Shown one piece after another: positions 35,244-44,446 of a stretch of 64,000 bases of DNA. The stretch is from an uncultured Pseudoteredinibacter sp. (GTDB lineage Bacteria > Pseudomonadota > Gammaproteobacteria > Pseudomonadales > Cellvibrionaceae). A model generated the notes under the pieces. That model worked only from the letters and a program-made list of their open reading frames with translations. It searched no databases and was not told the origin of the DNA. The stretch lies in NCBI RefSeq assembly GCF_947500695.1, contig NZ_CANMSS010000006.1:186001-250000 (forward strand), written 5' to 3'. Numbering within the stretch: position 1 is the stretch's first letter; each line of letters opens with the position of its first letter. A program made the position numbers and the translations under genes.

Positions 35244-35924
35244 CTATATTGGTAAGCAGGACCAACTAAGGGTTAACAGCCGCTTAGGCCGACCAAAATT
35301 TTGGCAGTCTGCTTCAGAGATTTCAAAGTTATATTGCCTTTGGGGGAAAAGTGCATCCAGCTCTCCCACCACCCCCATACAGATATAGCGCAACACTTCT
35401 TCAGTATAAAAAACCTTCAAGGTCTCCTCGCCCTCTTCCATTCGGCGAAAATAACCCTGCTCATCCGCTTTATCAGCACCAAAATTAATATCACTTCGAT
35501 GATTAAAACGGGCCACAAACTGGCCAGGCGCTTTAAGTAATCTTACTAAGCCAAGTAGTGTTTTCTGCAAGGCTTCATGAGGCATATAGTGCAAAGAAAG
35601 ATTCGCCAAGATGAAATCAAAACTCTTCCCCCCTAAAATACTGGGCAAGCTCTCAGCATCGGCAAGCAATACATTCTTTGCATACCCCAAATCTTTCGCC
35701 TGCTGCAATGCGGCTTCGCTGATATCGCTACTCAGCACCTTAAAACCCAAGTTAGACAAGCAGGCGCTATCCAAACCCAAGCCACAACCAATATCCAATG
35801 CAGAAGACTGCTCATTAAGCGATAACAATTGAGGCAGTATTAAAGACTCTAACCAAGGCTCATAAGGAATATCCAGATCAGCATTTAGACCTTGATAAAA
35901 TTTATTCCAGTATTGAGTCGACAT
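35244..35924 (-). CDS. class I SAM-dependent methyltransferase
   Basis: A 226-residue cytoplasmic enzyme. Motif I is ALDIGCGLGLDSACL (about 42-56), followed by VLSSDISEAALQQAK, the acidic ADAESLPS and the motif IV region FDFILANLSLHYM. It is a Methyltransf_11/25-type protein; the substrate cannot be told. The start codon overlaps the stop of the GGDEF-EAL gene by one base (TAATG), so it is translationally coupled to it. The end of the gene abuts REP copy 4, so the last few residues may have been altered by the repeat. Confidence 0.87.
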   Translation of the reverse strand: MSTQYWNKFYQGLNADLDIPYEPWLESLILPQLLSLNEQSSALDIGCGLGLDSACLSNLGFKVLSSDISEAALQQAKDLGYAKNVLLADAESLPSILGGKSFDFILANLSLHYMPHEALQKTLLGLVRLLKAPGQFVARFNHRSDINFGADKADEQGYFRRMEEGEETLKVFYTEEVLRYICMGVVGELDALFPQRQYNFEISEADCQNFGRPKRLLTLSWSCLPI

Positions 35925-38134
35925 TAGGCAGGGCTTAACTCAAGCTCACCACGACGATAAGCTTCGCAAAATTGAATAAACTCTTGCATCGGCATAGGCT
36001 TGGCTAAATAGAAGCCTTGGATATAGTCGCAATTAAAAACATTCAGAGCTTCTAATTGTTCGACATTTTCCACGCCCTCAGCTATCACACCAATACCCAA
36101 AGCTTTGCCCATTTTAATAATCACCTCGACCAAGGTTCTGTCTTGGGTATTATCTAGAATATCCATCACAAAAGAGCGATCGATTTTAATGAAATCGACA
36201 GGGTAATTACGCAGATAGTTAATGGCTGAATAGCCGGTACCAAAATCATCAATCGCAAAGCGAAAACCATTGCTACGCATTTGCTTCAATTCATCTACCG
36301 GAGACTCATTACCATCCATAAATAAGGATTCAGTAATTTCAAAAATAATTTTTTCAGGATCGATACCATGACTAGAGACCAGCTCTTCCCATTCTCTATG
36401 GGAACCCGCCGGATAGAACTCACTGACTGAGCGATTTATTGAAACCGAAATATCCAAGCCCGCCAACTGCCACTGCTTATAATCTTTACATACCCGCTCT
36501 AAAACCCAACGTCCTATCGATCGGATAGCGCCGGTATTTTCAGCAACACCTATAAATTCATTGGGCGGGATAAAGCCTTTCTCTGGGTGACGCCAACGAA
36601 TCAGCGCCTCACACTTTGTTACATCGCCAGAATCAATATGCATAATAGGCTGATAAAAAACATCAAACTCATTGTGCTCTATCCCATTAAGGATTTCATT
36701 GTGCATCAATAGTTGATACTGAGCCTCATCGCGCATGGCATCGTTAAAGAACGTTACTCGGTTACGCCCCGCACGCTTAGCCGCATACATGGCAGTATCG
36801 GAATGGCTTAATATCGCTTCTGCGGTTTGACCATCATCCGGGAAGACGGCAATACCAATACTGCAACTCACTGAAAGCTTTTGACCAGCAATATCATAGG
36901 GCTGATTTAGATAACCCAAGATGCGATTAGCTAATAGATCAACCTGGGTAGCACTTTCAGCATCATGCATGAGCACCACAAACTCATCACCAGCCAAACG
37001 GGCGACCACATCGCTCTTGCGCACAAAGCCCATTAAACGGCTTGCCAGTTCCTGTAGTAATTCATCACCTGCACGGTGTCCCCAGGTGTCATTAACCTGC
37101 TTAAAGAAATCCAAATCGATAAACATCAAGGAGAATTTTCTTTTTAAGCGAGTATGAGAGTTGATTGCTTGCTGTAACTGATTGGAAAAGAAATTGCGAT
37201 TAATCAGGCCTGTGAGTGCATCATAATTGGCTCGATAATTAGCCGATTGCACGGCCTGCTCTCGGCGTGCATAACTTTTTGCTACAACATAGGCCGCCAA
37301 AGCAAACAAGCTCGAAACAAATAAACCAAAAGCAGCTGCCATAGCTAATCGAAAACCAGCTGAAGCCCAATTGCTTTTATCAACATCCACCGCGGCCAAC
37401 CAGCGAGCATTGGGCAATTCAATATTAAGCTGCACACTGGAGCGACTAAAAGAAGAAGCATCCCCAAAGAAAACCTGCGCCGGAGAGCCATCATCAGCCA
37501 GCCAACGCAGTGCAACATCCTCGGGTAAATTAGGTGAATCCACCCCAGCACGTGACAGCATAGCACTGTGATCGACGACACCAACTACCATACCCAGCAA
37601 AACATCTACCTGGTACACCGGCAATAGCATATATAAGCAGAGCTTATCTTCATGCAAATCTGGCCCAGCAATAACTAAGCGCCGGCTATCAATGGCTCGA
37701 TTGATGGCCGATTCAAAAACCTCCAAATCCAATGCCGGGTGCCCCTGGCTACGCCCTTGGCCGCTATCAAGCTTTAGCGTACCACTGACCACCGGTATCC
37801 AACTTAGGCCTTTCATTTGGGTGCTATGCCCCATTAAGCCCTTGGCCAGCATCTCGAATTTGCCGGCCTCCATATTGGGCTCCAGCATCACATTGGTATG
37901 TAAGCCTGAAAGCATCATGCTGTTGCTGGTCATTAAACCTTCTAAACGAGCTTTAATGGCCAACATCTCGGTGAGTGCATTGTATTGACGAAGGCTTTTG
38001 AGGCGATTGGCCTCGTAGAATAAAAGAATGGTGCACAGTGCAAATGATAAGAGGAACACTGCTGCTGCAGACAATAAAGGATGCCGTATAAACGCCCTGA
38101 AAGGGTTACTGCTTGGGGCCGTTTCGTCTGTCAT
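35924..38134 (-). CDS. CHASE-type sensor GGDEF-EAL cyclic-di-GMP protein
   Basis: A 736-residue inner-membrane protein. TM1 (21-40) and TM2 (261-285) enclose a ~220-residue periplasmic sensor of CHASE type (SWIPVV at 111-116). The GGDEF domain (about 300-465) has AGDEF at 381-385, with an intact inhibitory RxxD site (R372-D375) five residues earlier. The EAL domain follows, with E509-A-L in CEALIRWRHP and DDFGTGYS. Both domains look potentially active; AGDEF occurs in working cyclases. It makes or breaks c-di-GMP in response to a small periplasmic ligand. The gene is coupled to a methyltransferase downstream. Confidence 0.93.
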   Translation of the reverse strand: MTDETAPSSNPFRAFIRHPLLSAAAVFLLSFALCTILLFYEANRLKSLRQYNALTEMLAIKARLEGLMTSNSMMLSGLHTNVMLEPNMEAGKFEMLAKGLMGHSTQMKGLSWIPVVSGTLKLDSGQGRSQGHPALDLEVFESAINRAIDSRRLVIAGPDLHEDKLCLYMLLPVYQVDVLLGMVVGVVDHSAMLSRAGVDSPNLPEDVALRWLADDGSPAQVFFGDASSFSRSSVQLNIELPNARWLAAVDVDKSNWASAGFRLAMAAAFGLFVSSLFALAAYVVAKSYARREQAVQSANYRANYDALTGLINRNFFSNQLQQAINSHTRLKRKFSLMFIDLDFFKQVNDTWGHRAGDELLQELASRLMGFVRKSDVVARLAGDEFVVLMHDAESATQVDLLANRILGYLNQPYDIAGQKLSVSCSIGIAVFPDDGQTAEAILSHSDTAMYAAKRAGRNRVTFFNDAMRDEAQYQLLMHNEILNGIEHNEFDVFYQPIMHIDSGDVTKCEALIRWRHPEKGFIPPNEFIGVAENTGAIRSIGRWVLERVCKDYKQWQLAGLDISVSINRSVSEFYPAGSHREWEELVSSHGIDPEKIIFEITESLFMDGNESPVDELKQMRSNGFRFAIDDFGTGYSAINYLRNYPVDFIKIDRSFVMDILDNTQDRTLVEVIIKMGKALGIGVIAEGVENVEQLEALNVFNCDYIQGFYLAKPMPMQEFIQFCEAYRRGELELSPA

Positions 38135-38519
38135 TCGAAGCTCTTTATGTCCTGCGATAACTCTGTGTCGCTATGTGCCATAAGCTTAGGGAAATACCAC
38201 TCAAGCTGGCGCGCACCATAAGCATTTTAGATCATTTTGCTTGGGGTCTACTACTTTAGCGGGAATTACAGGTAAATATTTAGCCAAATTGCAGCGTATT
38301 TTGGCTAAATGTTCCCGCAAAAGATAAGGAATATTAGTTGTGCCCCCTATACAGCTATTAATAGCTCAAAAAACAGGCCAATCGATTATTTTGGAGGGGT
38401 TTGGTAGGGCGTTCGTTTAGCTCTTTAACCCTTTTTAAAACACCTAGACAGGGGTATAGGCGTTACCTTTTTAGCAGGGTTTGAATTCCTACAGATTATA
38501 GACCAATAAAGGATATCCA
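38135..38519. promoter_or_regulatory. 385-bp divergent region with large nested inverted repeat
   Basis: No gene is seen. Inner arms ATTTAGCCAAA (38278-38288) and TTTGGCTAAAT (38300-38310) are separated by 11 bp; outer arms GCGGGAA (38259-38265) and TTCCCGC (38312-38318) enclose them. A perfect 14-bp palindrome AGCTATTAATAGCT lies at 38353-38366. These could be regulator sites for the c-di-GMP gene, the peptide transporter, or both. Confidence 0.5.
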
Positions 38520-40040
38520 ATGAACCAAGAAGCGAGCTCCAACTCAGATACTAGCTTTTTCGGTCATCCGGCAGGTTTAACCACACTTTTCTTCACGGAA
38601 ATGTGGGAGCGGATGAGTTACTACGGCATGCGAGCGCTTTTAGTGCTTTATATGTCTGCCTCTTTACAAGAAGGCGGACTATTCTTCACTGTGGCCGCAG
38701 CTACTGCAATTTACGGCCTATACACAGGCTCAGTATATTTTATGGGCTTACCAGGTGGCTGGTTATCTGACCGTATGTTTGGTGGTCAAAAAGCCGTATT
38801 CTATGGTGGTGTCATCATCATGATCGGTCACATAATTCTGGCTGTACCAAGTAATGGCACATTCTTTATAGGTTTGATTTTTGTTGTATTAGGTACCGGT
38901 CTTTTAAAGCCGAATATCGCTGCTCTTGTCGGGGAGTTATACTCAGAAACCGACAAACGTCGAGATGCCGGTTTTGCGCTTTACTACATGGGCATCAACA
39001 TTGGTTCAGTGTTAGGAAACATCATATGTGGTTGGCTGCAGGTTAACGCAGGCTGGCATTGGGCATTTGGTGCTGCTGCAGTCGGGATGGCAATCGGACT
39101 CATACAATACAAGCGCACCGAGCCAAAACTAAAAGGGATAGGATCTCAGCCCACCGAACCTCTATCCCCTGCAGGGCGACGAAAAACTTGGGCAGCTATT
39201 GGCGCCTTCCTTGCTGCACTAGCTATTATTACCGGCCTCACATATAACGGAACTATTGTTATAGACCCTGTAAAGCTTGCACAGTATGTAGCCATCTTTT
39301 TTGCTGTAGTATTTGTTATTTATTACTCTCGCATATACTTCTGGGGTAATTTAACTAGTAACGAAAAACAGCGCCTCCAAGCACTGTTACTTATTTGTGT
39401 CGCATCCATTTGCTTTTGGTCAGGTTTTGAACAAGCAGGCTCATCTATGAACCTATTTGCTCTCGATTTCACAGACCGCATGATCGGGACCTTTGAGATT
39501 CCCACAATTTGGTTCCAATCCGCCAATTCAATTTTTATTATTGCACTATCTCCGTTCTTTGCAGCTCTTTGGATTAATATTGGAAAACGCTTTGTAAGCC
39601 CAGTATTCGGTATAAAAGCAGCTATCGGCTTAATCATAATGGCATCTGGGTTCTTAGTAATGTTCTTTGCAGCACAGTACGCTGCTAGCGGCTTGAAAGT
39701 AGCGCCTTACTGGTTAATCACCACCTACTTCCTACACACCGTAGGTGAGCTATGCCTAAGCCCTGTTGCACTGAGTGCGGTAAGCCGCTTGTCACCGCGC
39801 CGCTTCCTAGGCCAGATGATGGGTGTATTTACCCTAACCTACTCAATCGGCAACATTATCTCTGGCTTGTTGGCCGGTAACTTCGATCCTAATAACGTAG
39901 AACAACTTCCAAGCTTATACATGCAAATACTAGTATTTGGCGTTGGTATTGGTGCAGTTGTACTACTTATTGGACTATATACCCGTAAGCTAGAAAACCT
40001 ACCGGCTGACGACGACAAGTTCGAAGAAAAAGCCGCCTAA
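38520..40040 (+). CDS. POT/PTR-family proton-dependent peptide transporter
   Basis: A 506-residue inner-membrane transporter with about 14 helices. The N-terminal TEMWERMSYYGMRALLVLYM carries the ExxER proton-coupling motif of the POT family, and GLYTGSVYFMGLPGGWLSDR and FALYYMGINIGSVLG are family signatures. It takes up di- and tripeptides with protons, as DtpA does in E. coli. It has its own promoter region and terminator, so it stands alone. Family confident; precise peptide range unknown. Confidence 0.95.
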   Translation: MNQEASSNSDTSFFGHPAGLTTLFFTEMWERMSYYGMRALLVLYMSASLQEGGLFFTVAAATAIYGLYTGSVYFMGLPGGWLSDRMFGGQKAVFYGGVIIMIGHIILAVPSNGTFFIGLIFVVLGTGLLKPNIAALVGELYSETDKRRDAGFALYYMGINIGSVLGNIICGWLQVNAGWHWAFGAAAVGMAIGLIQYKRTEPKLKGIGSQPTEPLSPAGRRKTWAAIGAFLAALAIITGLTYNGTIVIDPVKLAQYVAIFFAVVFVIYYSRIYFWGNLTSNEKQRLQALLLICVASICFWSGFEQAGSSMNLFALDFTDRMIGTFEIPTIWFQSANSIFIIALSPFFAALWINIGKRFVSPVFGIKAAIGLIIMASGFLVMFFAAQYAASGLKVAPYWLITTYFLHTVGELCLSPVALSAVSRLSPRRFLGQMMGVFTLTYSIGNIISGLLAGNFDPNNVEQLPSLYMQILVFGVGIGAVVLLIGLYTRKLENLPADDDKFEEKAA

Positions 40041-40062
40041 GCGTTTCAAAGCTAGATAGGTA

Positions 40063-40090
40063 AAAGCCTAAATGCTCATTTAGGCTTTCT
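40063..40090 (+). terminator. intrinsic terminator after the peptide transporter
   Basis: AAAGCCTAAATG and CATTTAGGCTTT form a perfect 12-bp stem with a 2-base gap (a 4-6 base loop in practice), followed by CTT. Confidence 0.85.
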
Positions 40091-40092
40091 TA

Positions 40093-40133
40093 ATCGATAG
40101 AAGTGGTGAAATGAAAATACCGCTTCTATCGAT
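40093..40133 (+). promoter_or_regulatory. 15-bp stem-loop upstream of ychF
   Basis: ATCGATAGAAG (40093-40103) pairs with CTTCTATCGAT (40123-40133), and the stem extends by GTGGT/ACCGC with one G-U pair as RNA. It starts three bases after the terminator and ends 86 bp before ychF. It could be a second terminator-like barrier or an ychF leader structure. Confidence 0.45.
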
Positions 40134-40218
40134 ACTCCCTTCCTTGTAGTAGAATGCCCGCCTATTTTTTGTGCCCCTGCATGGGCGTTGATTCAGAATT
40201 TAAGCGAGACAGAACACT

Positions 40219-41310
40219 ATGGGCTTTAATTGCGGCATTGTTGGCCTTCCCAACGTTGGTAAATCCACCCTATTTAACGCCTTAACCCAGGCAGGTATTG
40301 GCGCCGAGAACTTTCCCTTTTGTACCATCGAGCCCAATGCTGGCGTCGTAGCGGTACCAGATCCACGCCAAGATAAATTGGCTGAGATTGTAAAACCTGA
40401 GAAAGTCATCGCCACCACCATGGAGTTTGTGGATATTGCAGGCTTGGTAGCTGGCGCCTCCAAGGGTGAAGGCTTGGGTAACCAGTTCCTAGCAAATATC
40501 CGTGAAACCGATGCTATCGCCCACGTAGTGCGCTGCTTTGAAGACGAAAACGTTATTCACGTTGAAGGCACCATCAACCCTGCTGCCGATATCGATGTCA
40601 TCAATACCGAGCTGGCGCTGGCCGATCTAGAAAGCTGCGAAAAAGCACTGCAACGCTTTACCAAAGCTGCCAAAGGCCAAGACAAAGACGCCATCAAGAT
40701 GAAAGCCTTGATGGAAAAGATCTTGCCACACTTGAACGAAGCCAAGCCTTTGCGCTCTTTTGCTCTAAATGATGATGAGCTACAGCTATTAAAACAGCTT
40801 AGCCTGTTGACCCTAAAACCAACCATGTACATCGCCAACGTCGATGAAGAAGGCTTTGAAAACAACCCACATCTAGATGTGGTAAAAGGCATCGCCGCTG
40901 AAGAAAATGCTGTGGTCGTTACCATCTGCAACAAGATCGAAGCGGAAATCTCTGAGCTGGACGATGATGAGAAAGCCGAGTTCCTAGAAGAGCTAGGCCA
41001 AGACGAGCCAGGCCTAAACCGTGTAATTCGCGCGGGCTACGAGCTACTAGGCCTACACACCTACTTTACCGCTGGCGTAAAAGAAGTCCGCGCTTGGACC
41101 ATCCCTGTCGGTGCTACGGCCCCACAGGCGGCTGGTAAGATTCACACCGACTTTGAAAAAGGCTTTATCCGCGCCGAAATCGTAAGCTACGACGATTACA
41201 TCGCCAACAACGGCGAATCAGGTGCGAAGGATGCCGGTAAATGGCGCCTAGAAGGTAAAGACTATATTGTGGCCGATGGTGACGTGATCCACTTCCGCTT
41301 TAACGTATAA
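40219..41310 (+). CDS. ychF: redox-regulated ATPase YchF (Ola1)
   Basis: A 363-residue TRAFAC-class P-loop protein that binds the ribosome and hydrolyses ATP rather than GTP. It has the G1 motif GLPNVGKST, switch [17 protein letters not shown], an altered G4 region ([10 protein letters not shown]) in place of NKxD, and a C-terminal TGS domain ([32 protein letters not shown]). Length and sequence are of the standard bacterial type. The DMT exporter follows after 13 bp, so the two share a message. Confidence 0.97.
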   Translation: MGFNCGIVGLPNVGKSTLFNALTQAGIGAENFPFCTIEPNAGVVAVPDPRQDKLAEIVKPEKVIATTMEFVDIAGLVAGASKGEGLGNQFLANIRETDAIAHVVRCFEDENVIHVEGTINPAADIDVINTELALADLESCEKALQRFTKAAKGQDKDAIKMKALMEKILPHLNEAKPLRSFALNDDELQLLKQLSLLTLKPTMYIANVDEEGFENNPHLDVVKGIAAEENAVVVTICNKIEAEISELDDDEKAEFLEELGQDEPGLNRVIRAGYELLGLHTYFTAGVKEVRAWTIPVGATAPQAAGKIHTDFEKGFIRAEIVSYDDYIANNGESGAKDAGKWRLEGKDYIVADGDVIHFRFNV

Positions 41311-41323
41311 GTAGGGCAAAGCA

Positions 41324-42289
41324 ATGCATCAGCCCAGCGACCGTTGGCAGCTGGGCTTAGCCCTCAGCCTTTTCACGGTAATTCTTTGGGGCTCGCTACC
41401 CGTTGCCATCAAAGGTCTATTGGCCAGCATGGATGTAAACACCATTATTTGGTATCGCATGCTGGTCTCGACCGCTCTAGTGGGTGGCTACTATGCCATC
41501 AAAGGCGGCTACCAATGGCGTAAGATGGCCCAGCCGAAACTTGGCATCCCCATGCTGGTTGCCGTTATTGGCCTATGCGGCAACTACTTTCTATGGGTAC
41601 GCGGCTTAGATCTTTCCAGCCCAGAAGCCGCCCAGCTGGTTATTCAAGTGGCCCCTATGCTGCTGCTCTTAGCCAGTGTTTGGCTATACAAAGAAGCCTT
41701 TCGCGGCTGGCAAAAGATAGGCGTAGCAATATTTACCCTTGGCCTCTTACTCTTTTTCAACCATCGCCTAGCAAGCCTATTTGGCGGGGGCGACAGCGGC
41801 GAAGGCGATAGCCAATACAACTTAGGTGTAGTCATCGTTTTTATCTCGGCCCTAAGCTGGACAATATACGCCCTAGCCCAAAAGCAGCTTTTAAAAGAGT
41901 TTGGCTCCCAAGAGGTACTACTGACCATCTATATCGCCGGCGCCATTATCTTCTTCCCTCTGGCCAAGCCAGAGCAGCTCTTAGAGCTAAATCGCACCGA
42001 GCTGTATTGCCTGATATTTGCCAGCATCAACACCGCCCTATCCTATGGCGCCTTCGCCATGGCCATGGAGCACTGGCAAGCGAGCCGAGTAAGCGCCACC
42101 ATCACCATCGTACCGCTCACCAGCCTCTTCTTCGTACACCTAGCCGCCTGGCTAATGCCCGACATGATCCAAGCCGAGGCCCTAAATTGGCTAAGCTGGC
42201 TGGGCGCATTTATGGTGGTGGCAGGCTCCATGACAAGCGCCCTAGTCAGGCCCAAACAGCAGCCAATCGCCAGCGTCGAAGCAAAGTGA
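41324..42289 (+). CDS. EamA/DMT-superfamily transporter
   Basis: A 321-residue inner-membrane protein with ten helices in two EamA repeats (first LFTVILWGSLPVAIKGLLA, second VVIVFISALSWTIYALAQKQLL). Family members export amino acids, metabolites or drugs. It starts 13 bp after ychF and is probably co-transcribed. GC content of the 3' third is higher than that of its neighbours (long runs rich in GCC), a mild oddity. No substrate can be named. Confidence 0.9.
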   Translation: MHQPSDRWQLGLALSLFTVILWGSLPVAIKGLLASMDVNTIIWYRMLVSTALVGGYYAIKGGYQWRKMAQPKLGIPMLVAVIGLCGNYFLWVRGLDLSSPEAAQLVIQVAPMLLLLASVWLYKEAFRGWQKIGVAIFTLGLLLFFNHRLASLFGGGDSGEGDSQYNLGVVIVFISALSWTIYALAQKQLLKEFGSQEVLLTIYIAGAIIFFPLAKPEQLLELNRTELYCLIFASINTALSYGAFAMAMEHWQASRVSATITIVPLTSLFFVHLAAWLMPDMIQAEALNWLSWLGAFMVVAGSMTSALVRPKQQPIASVEAK

Positions 42290-42319
42290 AAAAAAGCTGA
42301 AAAATTAAGCCCTTACCTC

Positions 42320-42348
42320 TTGACAGAGCAAGGGCAAATCGCGAAAAT
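42320..42348 (+). promoter_or_regulatory. promoter of tRNA-Met
   Basis: A perfect -35 TTGACA (42320-42325), 17 bp, then GAAAAT as -10 (42343-42348), followed by the GC-rich discriminator ACGCGCCC. A GC-rich discriminator is typical of stringently controlled stable-RNA promoters. Confidence 0.75.
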
Positions 42349-42410
42349 ACGCGCCCTCTGAGACACACAGAGCACTTATTAAAGCGCTCACCGTGACATC
42401 AGGGTCCAGT

Positions 42411-42487
42411 GGCTAGGTAGCTCAGCTGGTTAGAGCACAGCACTCATAATGCTGGGGTCGGCAGTTCAAGTCTGCCTCTAGCTACCA
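42411..42487 (+). tRNA. tRNA-Met (elongator), anticodon CAT
   Basis: A complete 77-base cloverleaf: D stem GCTC/GAGC, anticodon stem CAGCA/TGCTG around loop CTCATAA (anticodon 42455-42457 by cloverleaf order, bases 42445-42447 in the window), T stem GGCAG/CTGCC with loop TTCAAGT, encoded CCA end. The anticodon stem lacks the three G-C pairs of initiator tRNA, so it is the elongator (tRNA-Ile2 with modified CAT is less likely from overall match to E. coli elongator tRNA-Met). Both ends of the acceptor stem are G-U pairs (1-72 and 7-66). Confidence 0.93.
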
Positions 42488-42494
42488 CTATTCG

Positions 42495-42530
42495 AAAGGC
42501 CAGTAGGTTTACCTACTGGCCTTTTTTATT
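42495..42530 (+). terminator. intrinsic terminator after tRNA-Met
   Basis: AAAGGCCAGTAGG and CCTACTGGCCTTT form a 13-bp stem with a TTTA loop, followed by further T. Confidence 0.95.
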
Positions 42531-42598
42531 ACCCACCTATTCCATTAAATATGTTTTAATTCGGTCGCGACTCAACAAACAACCTAGCCAGAAGTAGC

Positions 42599-43255
42599 AT
42601 GGAAGACACTTCACTAAACAGCCCTCAAAACCTAAAGAAGCTAAAAGACTGCATTGAACTAGTCCATAACACTGCACATGAGTTTGAGTTAGTCGGCACT
42701 AGAAACACCCTCTTTGGAAGGTTCTCTCAACTTACTACTTCACACTGCTCCGGCGTACAAGTACTTTGTGAAAATAAACTCCCTGCCTCTGCCTTTTCAC
42801 TATTAAGGCCATTGTTTGAAACATCCTGCCGGGGTTTATGGGTATATTGGTGCGCAACTGAAGATCAATTAGAACGGCTCAGCAGTAGAAAAGAGAAGTT
42901 TAACTGGAAATCTATAGAGAAACTTGCCAAGCAGATTGATGATAAGGTTAAACATAGTGATGGAGCTCTCACAAAGATATGGCAATTACACGGAAACGAG
43001 CTTCACGGACTAACCCATGGAGGCGTAGAAGCCATCTCTCTTTCTTACTTTAACCCAAGTGTAATAAGCATCTCGGCAACAACAATGCAGCTACACCAAA
43101 TAATGCAGCTAGTGGCGAATATATTATTTCTAAATTTTATGACTTTAATTTACGCTTCAAATAGGCATGACCTCTCTCCCAAGTTAGAAACACTAGGGAA
43201 GATGATAATGGACTGGTACCAAGACCATTTAACTGAACAAACACAACAGCGATAA
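42599..43255 (+). CDS. helical protein of unknown function
   Basis: A 218-residue, mostly helical protein without signal peptide. The region LCENKLPASAFSLLRPLFETSCRGLWVYWCATEDQLERL, read over positions 60-98, and the later HGNELHGLTHGGVEA recall DUF5677/DUF6988-type proteins of unknown role, but I am not certain of the family. Conserved-looking His and Glu (L-H-G-x-x-H-G-G) might form a metal or catalytic site. It lies between tRNA-Met and a TonB-C protein; 3' ends of tRNA genes are common insertion points for foreign DNA, but I see no integrase or repeated tRNA end. Confidence 0.7.
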   Translation: MEDTSLNSPQNLKKLKDCIELVHNTAHEFELVGTRNTLFGRFSQLTTSHCSGVQVLCENKLPASAFSLLRPLFETSCRGLWVYWCATEDQLERLSSRKEKFNWKSIEKLAKQIDDKVKHSDGALTKIWQLHGNELHGLTHGGVEAISLSYFNPSVISISATTMQLHQIMQLVANILFLNFMTLIYASNRHDLSPKLETLGKMIMDWYQDHLTEQTQQR

Positions 43256-43290
43256 TCAAGAATATAAAATAAAAAAACAAAGGACGCACA

Positions 43291-44337
43291 ATGTACTCGC
43301 TTTTCAATCATCCAAATTTGTATTTCCTCTCTTTTCTACTTTTTTCACAGCTTAGTTATTCAAATGAATCCAGTAATGGGCTGTATGAACCACCACAATC
43401 TCTCAGCACACACAAACTCAGCTATCCTAAAAAAGAACTTTCATTAGGGCGCGAGGGATCTGTCATTGTTAGCTACGTTGTGAATACAGATGGCTCAGTA
43501 ACAGACGCGGTTATCGTTGATTCAGAGGGAGGGGTAGGTTTTGAAAAGCACGCTCTAAAATATATTCGTAAGGCCAAATTTATTCCGGCGAAATTAAACG
43601 GGGTCAGTATAAAGTCATCCAATCAAAAGCATAAGCTCACTTGGGCATTAAACTCAGGGAGGCGGGGTGTTTCAAAGAAGTTCTTAGCAAAATACCGAAC
43701 TCTTCAGATTCAACTTTCTAACAACCAACTTGAAGAATATGCCAAAACTATTTCCGGTTTCGAAGAAAAACTTGTAAAAAACACAGAGGAACGCGCATGG
43801 TTTAGCTTATTGCAAGCCAACTACTATAGATTGGTAGGCGACAAAGATAGCTATCTGACTTACTTAAACAGAACGCTAAGCTACGAATCCCCTCAAATCC
43901 CTAAGAAAATGCATAGCTCCGCTATAGCTAGCTTGTATTCAGAACAAGTAAAACAGAGAAAATATGTTGAAGCCTTCGAGACCGCGGAAAGAATATCGAG
44001 TAAATACAACAAGCACCCGATGCTAGACGAGATACTAAAACACAAAGCTAAGGTAGTCGCATCGCTTGAAAAGACACAGGTCATTACTACCAGCGGTAAA
44101 ATATCAACCTCTGAACGTCCTTGGCACCATAGCCTTTATAGAAGGCATATTGGTGTTGAAGTTACCGAAGGTAAGTTAAACAAAATGGATATCCGCTGTG
44201 ACCGCAAAGCTACAACCATTGAGATTACAAGCCAAGCACAATCTTGGAAGATCCCAAAGTCTTGGGGGCATTGCGTTGTTCAACTCTGGGGGGATCGTGA
44301 CTCTCGTTTTAGATTACTTGAACAAATAGAACTCTGA
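43291..44337 (+). CDS. TonB C-terminal-domain periplasmic protein
   Basis: A 348-residue protein. A signal peptide (1-24) is followed by a TonB C-terminal domain (about 35-115: YPKKELSLGREGSVIVSYVVNTDGSVTDAVIVDSEGGVGFEKHALKYI, read over positions 47-94). The remaining ~230 residues are helical and of unknown fold, with a region that could be TPR-like (LQANYYRLVGDKDSYLTYLNRTL). It lacks the Pro-rich periplasm-spanning linker of working TonB proteins and has no firm N-terminal anchor, so it may not transmit energy. It lies 35 bp after the previous gene, probably in one operon. Confidence 0.8.
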   Translation: MYSLFNHPNLYFLSFLLFSQLSYSNESSNGLYEPPQSLSTHKLSYPKKELSLGREGSVIVSYVVNTDGSVTDAVIVDSEGGVGFEKHALKYIRKAKFIPAKLNGVSIKSSNQKHKLTWALNSGRRGVSKKFLAKYRTLQIQLSNNQLEEYAKTISGFEEKLVKNTEERAWFSLLQANYYRLVGDKDSYLTYLNRTLSYESPQIPKKMHSSAIASLYSEQVKQRKYVEAFETAERISSKYNKHPMLDEILKHKAKVVASLEKTQVITTSGKISTSERPWHHSLYRRHIGVEVTEGKLNKMDIRCDRKATTIEITSQAQSWKIPKSWGHCVVQLWGDRDSRFRLLEQIEL

Positions 44338-44446
44338 CAGATCAACACTGCGTTAAAGCGCCAACAACCCAGTAAATCTTACCGGGTAAAAAATATCACC
44401 GTTGAAATAATATTTGGTTAAAACCCAGCCCTATCTCCATAAATTA

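Noticed and set aside
42411-43255. Genomic island inserted at tRNA-Met
   Set aside because: There is no integrase, no direct repeat of the tRNA 3' end and no clear composition change downstream.
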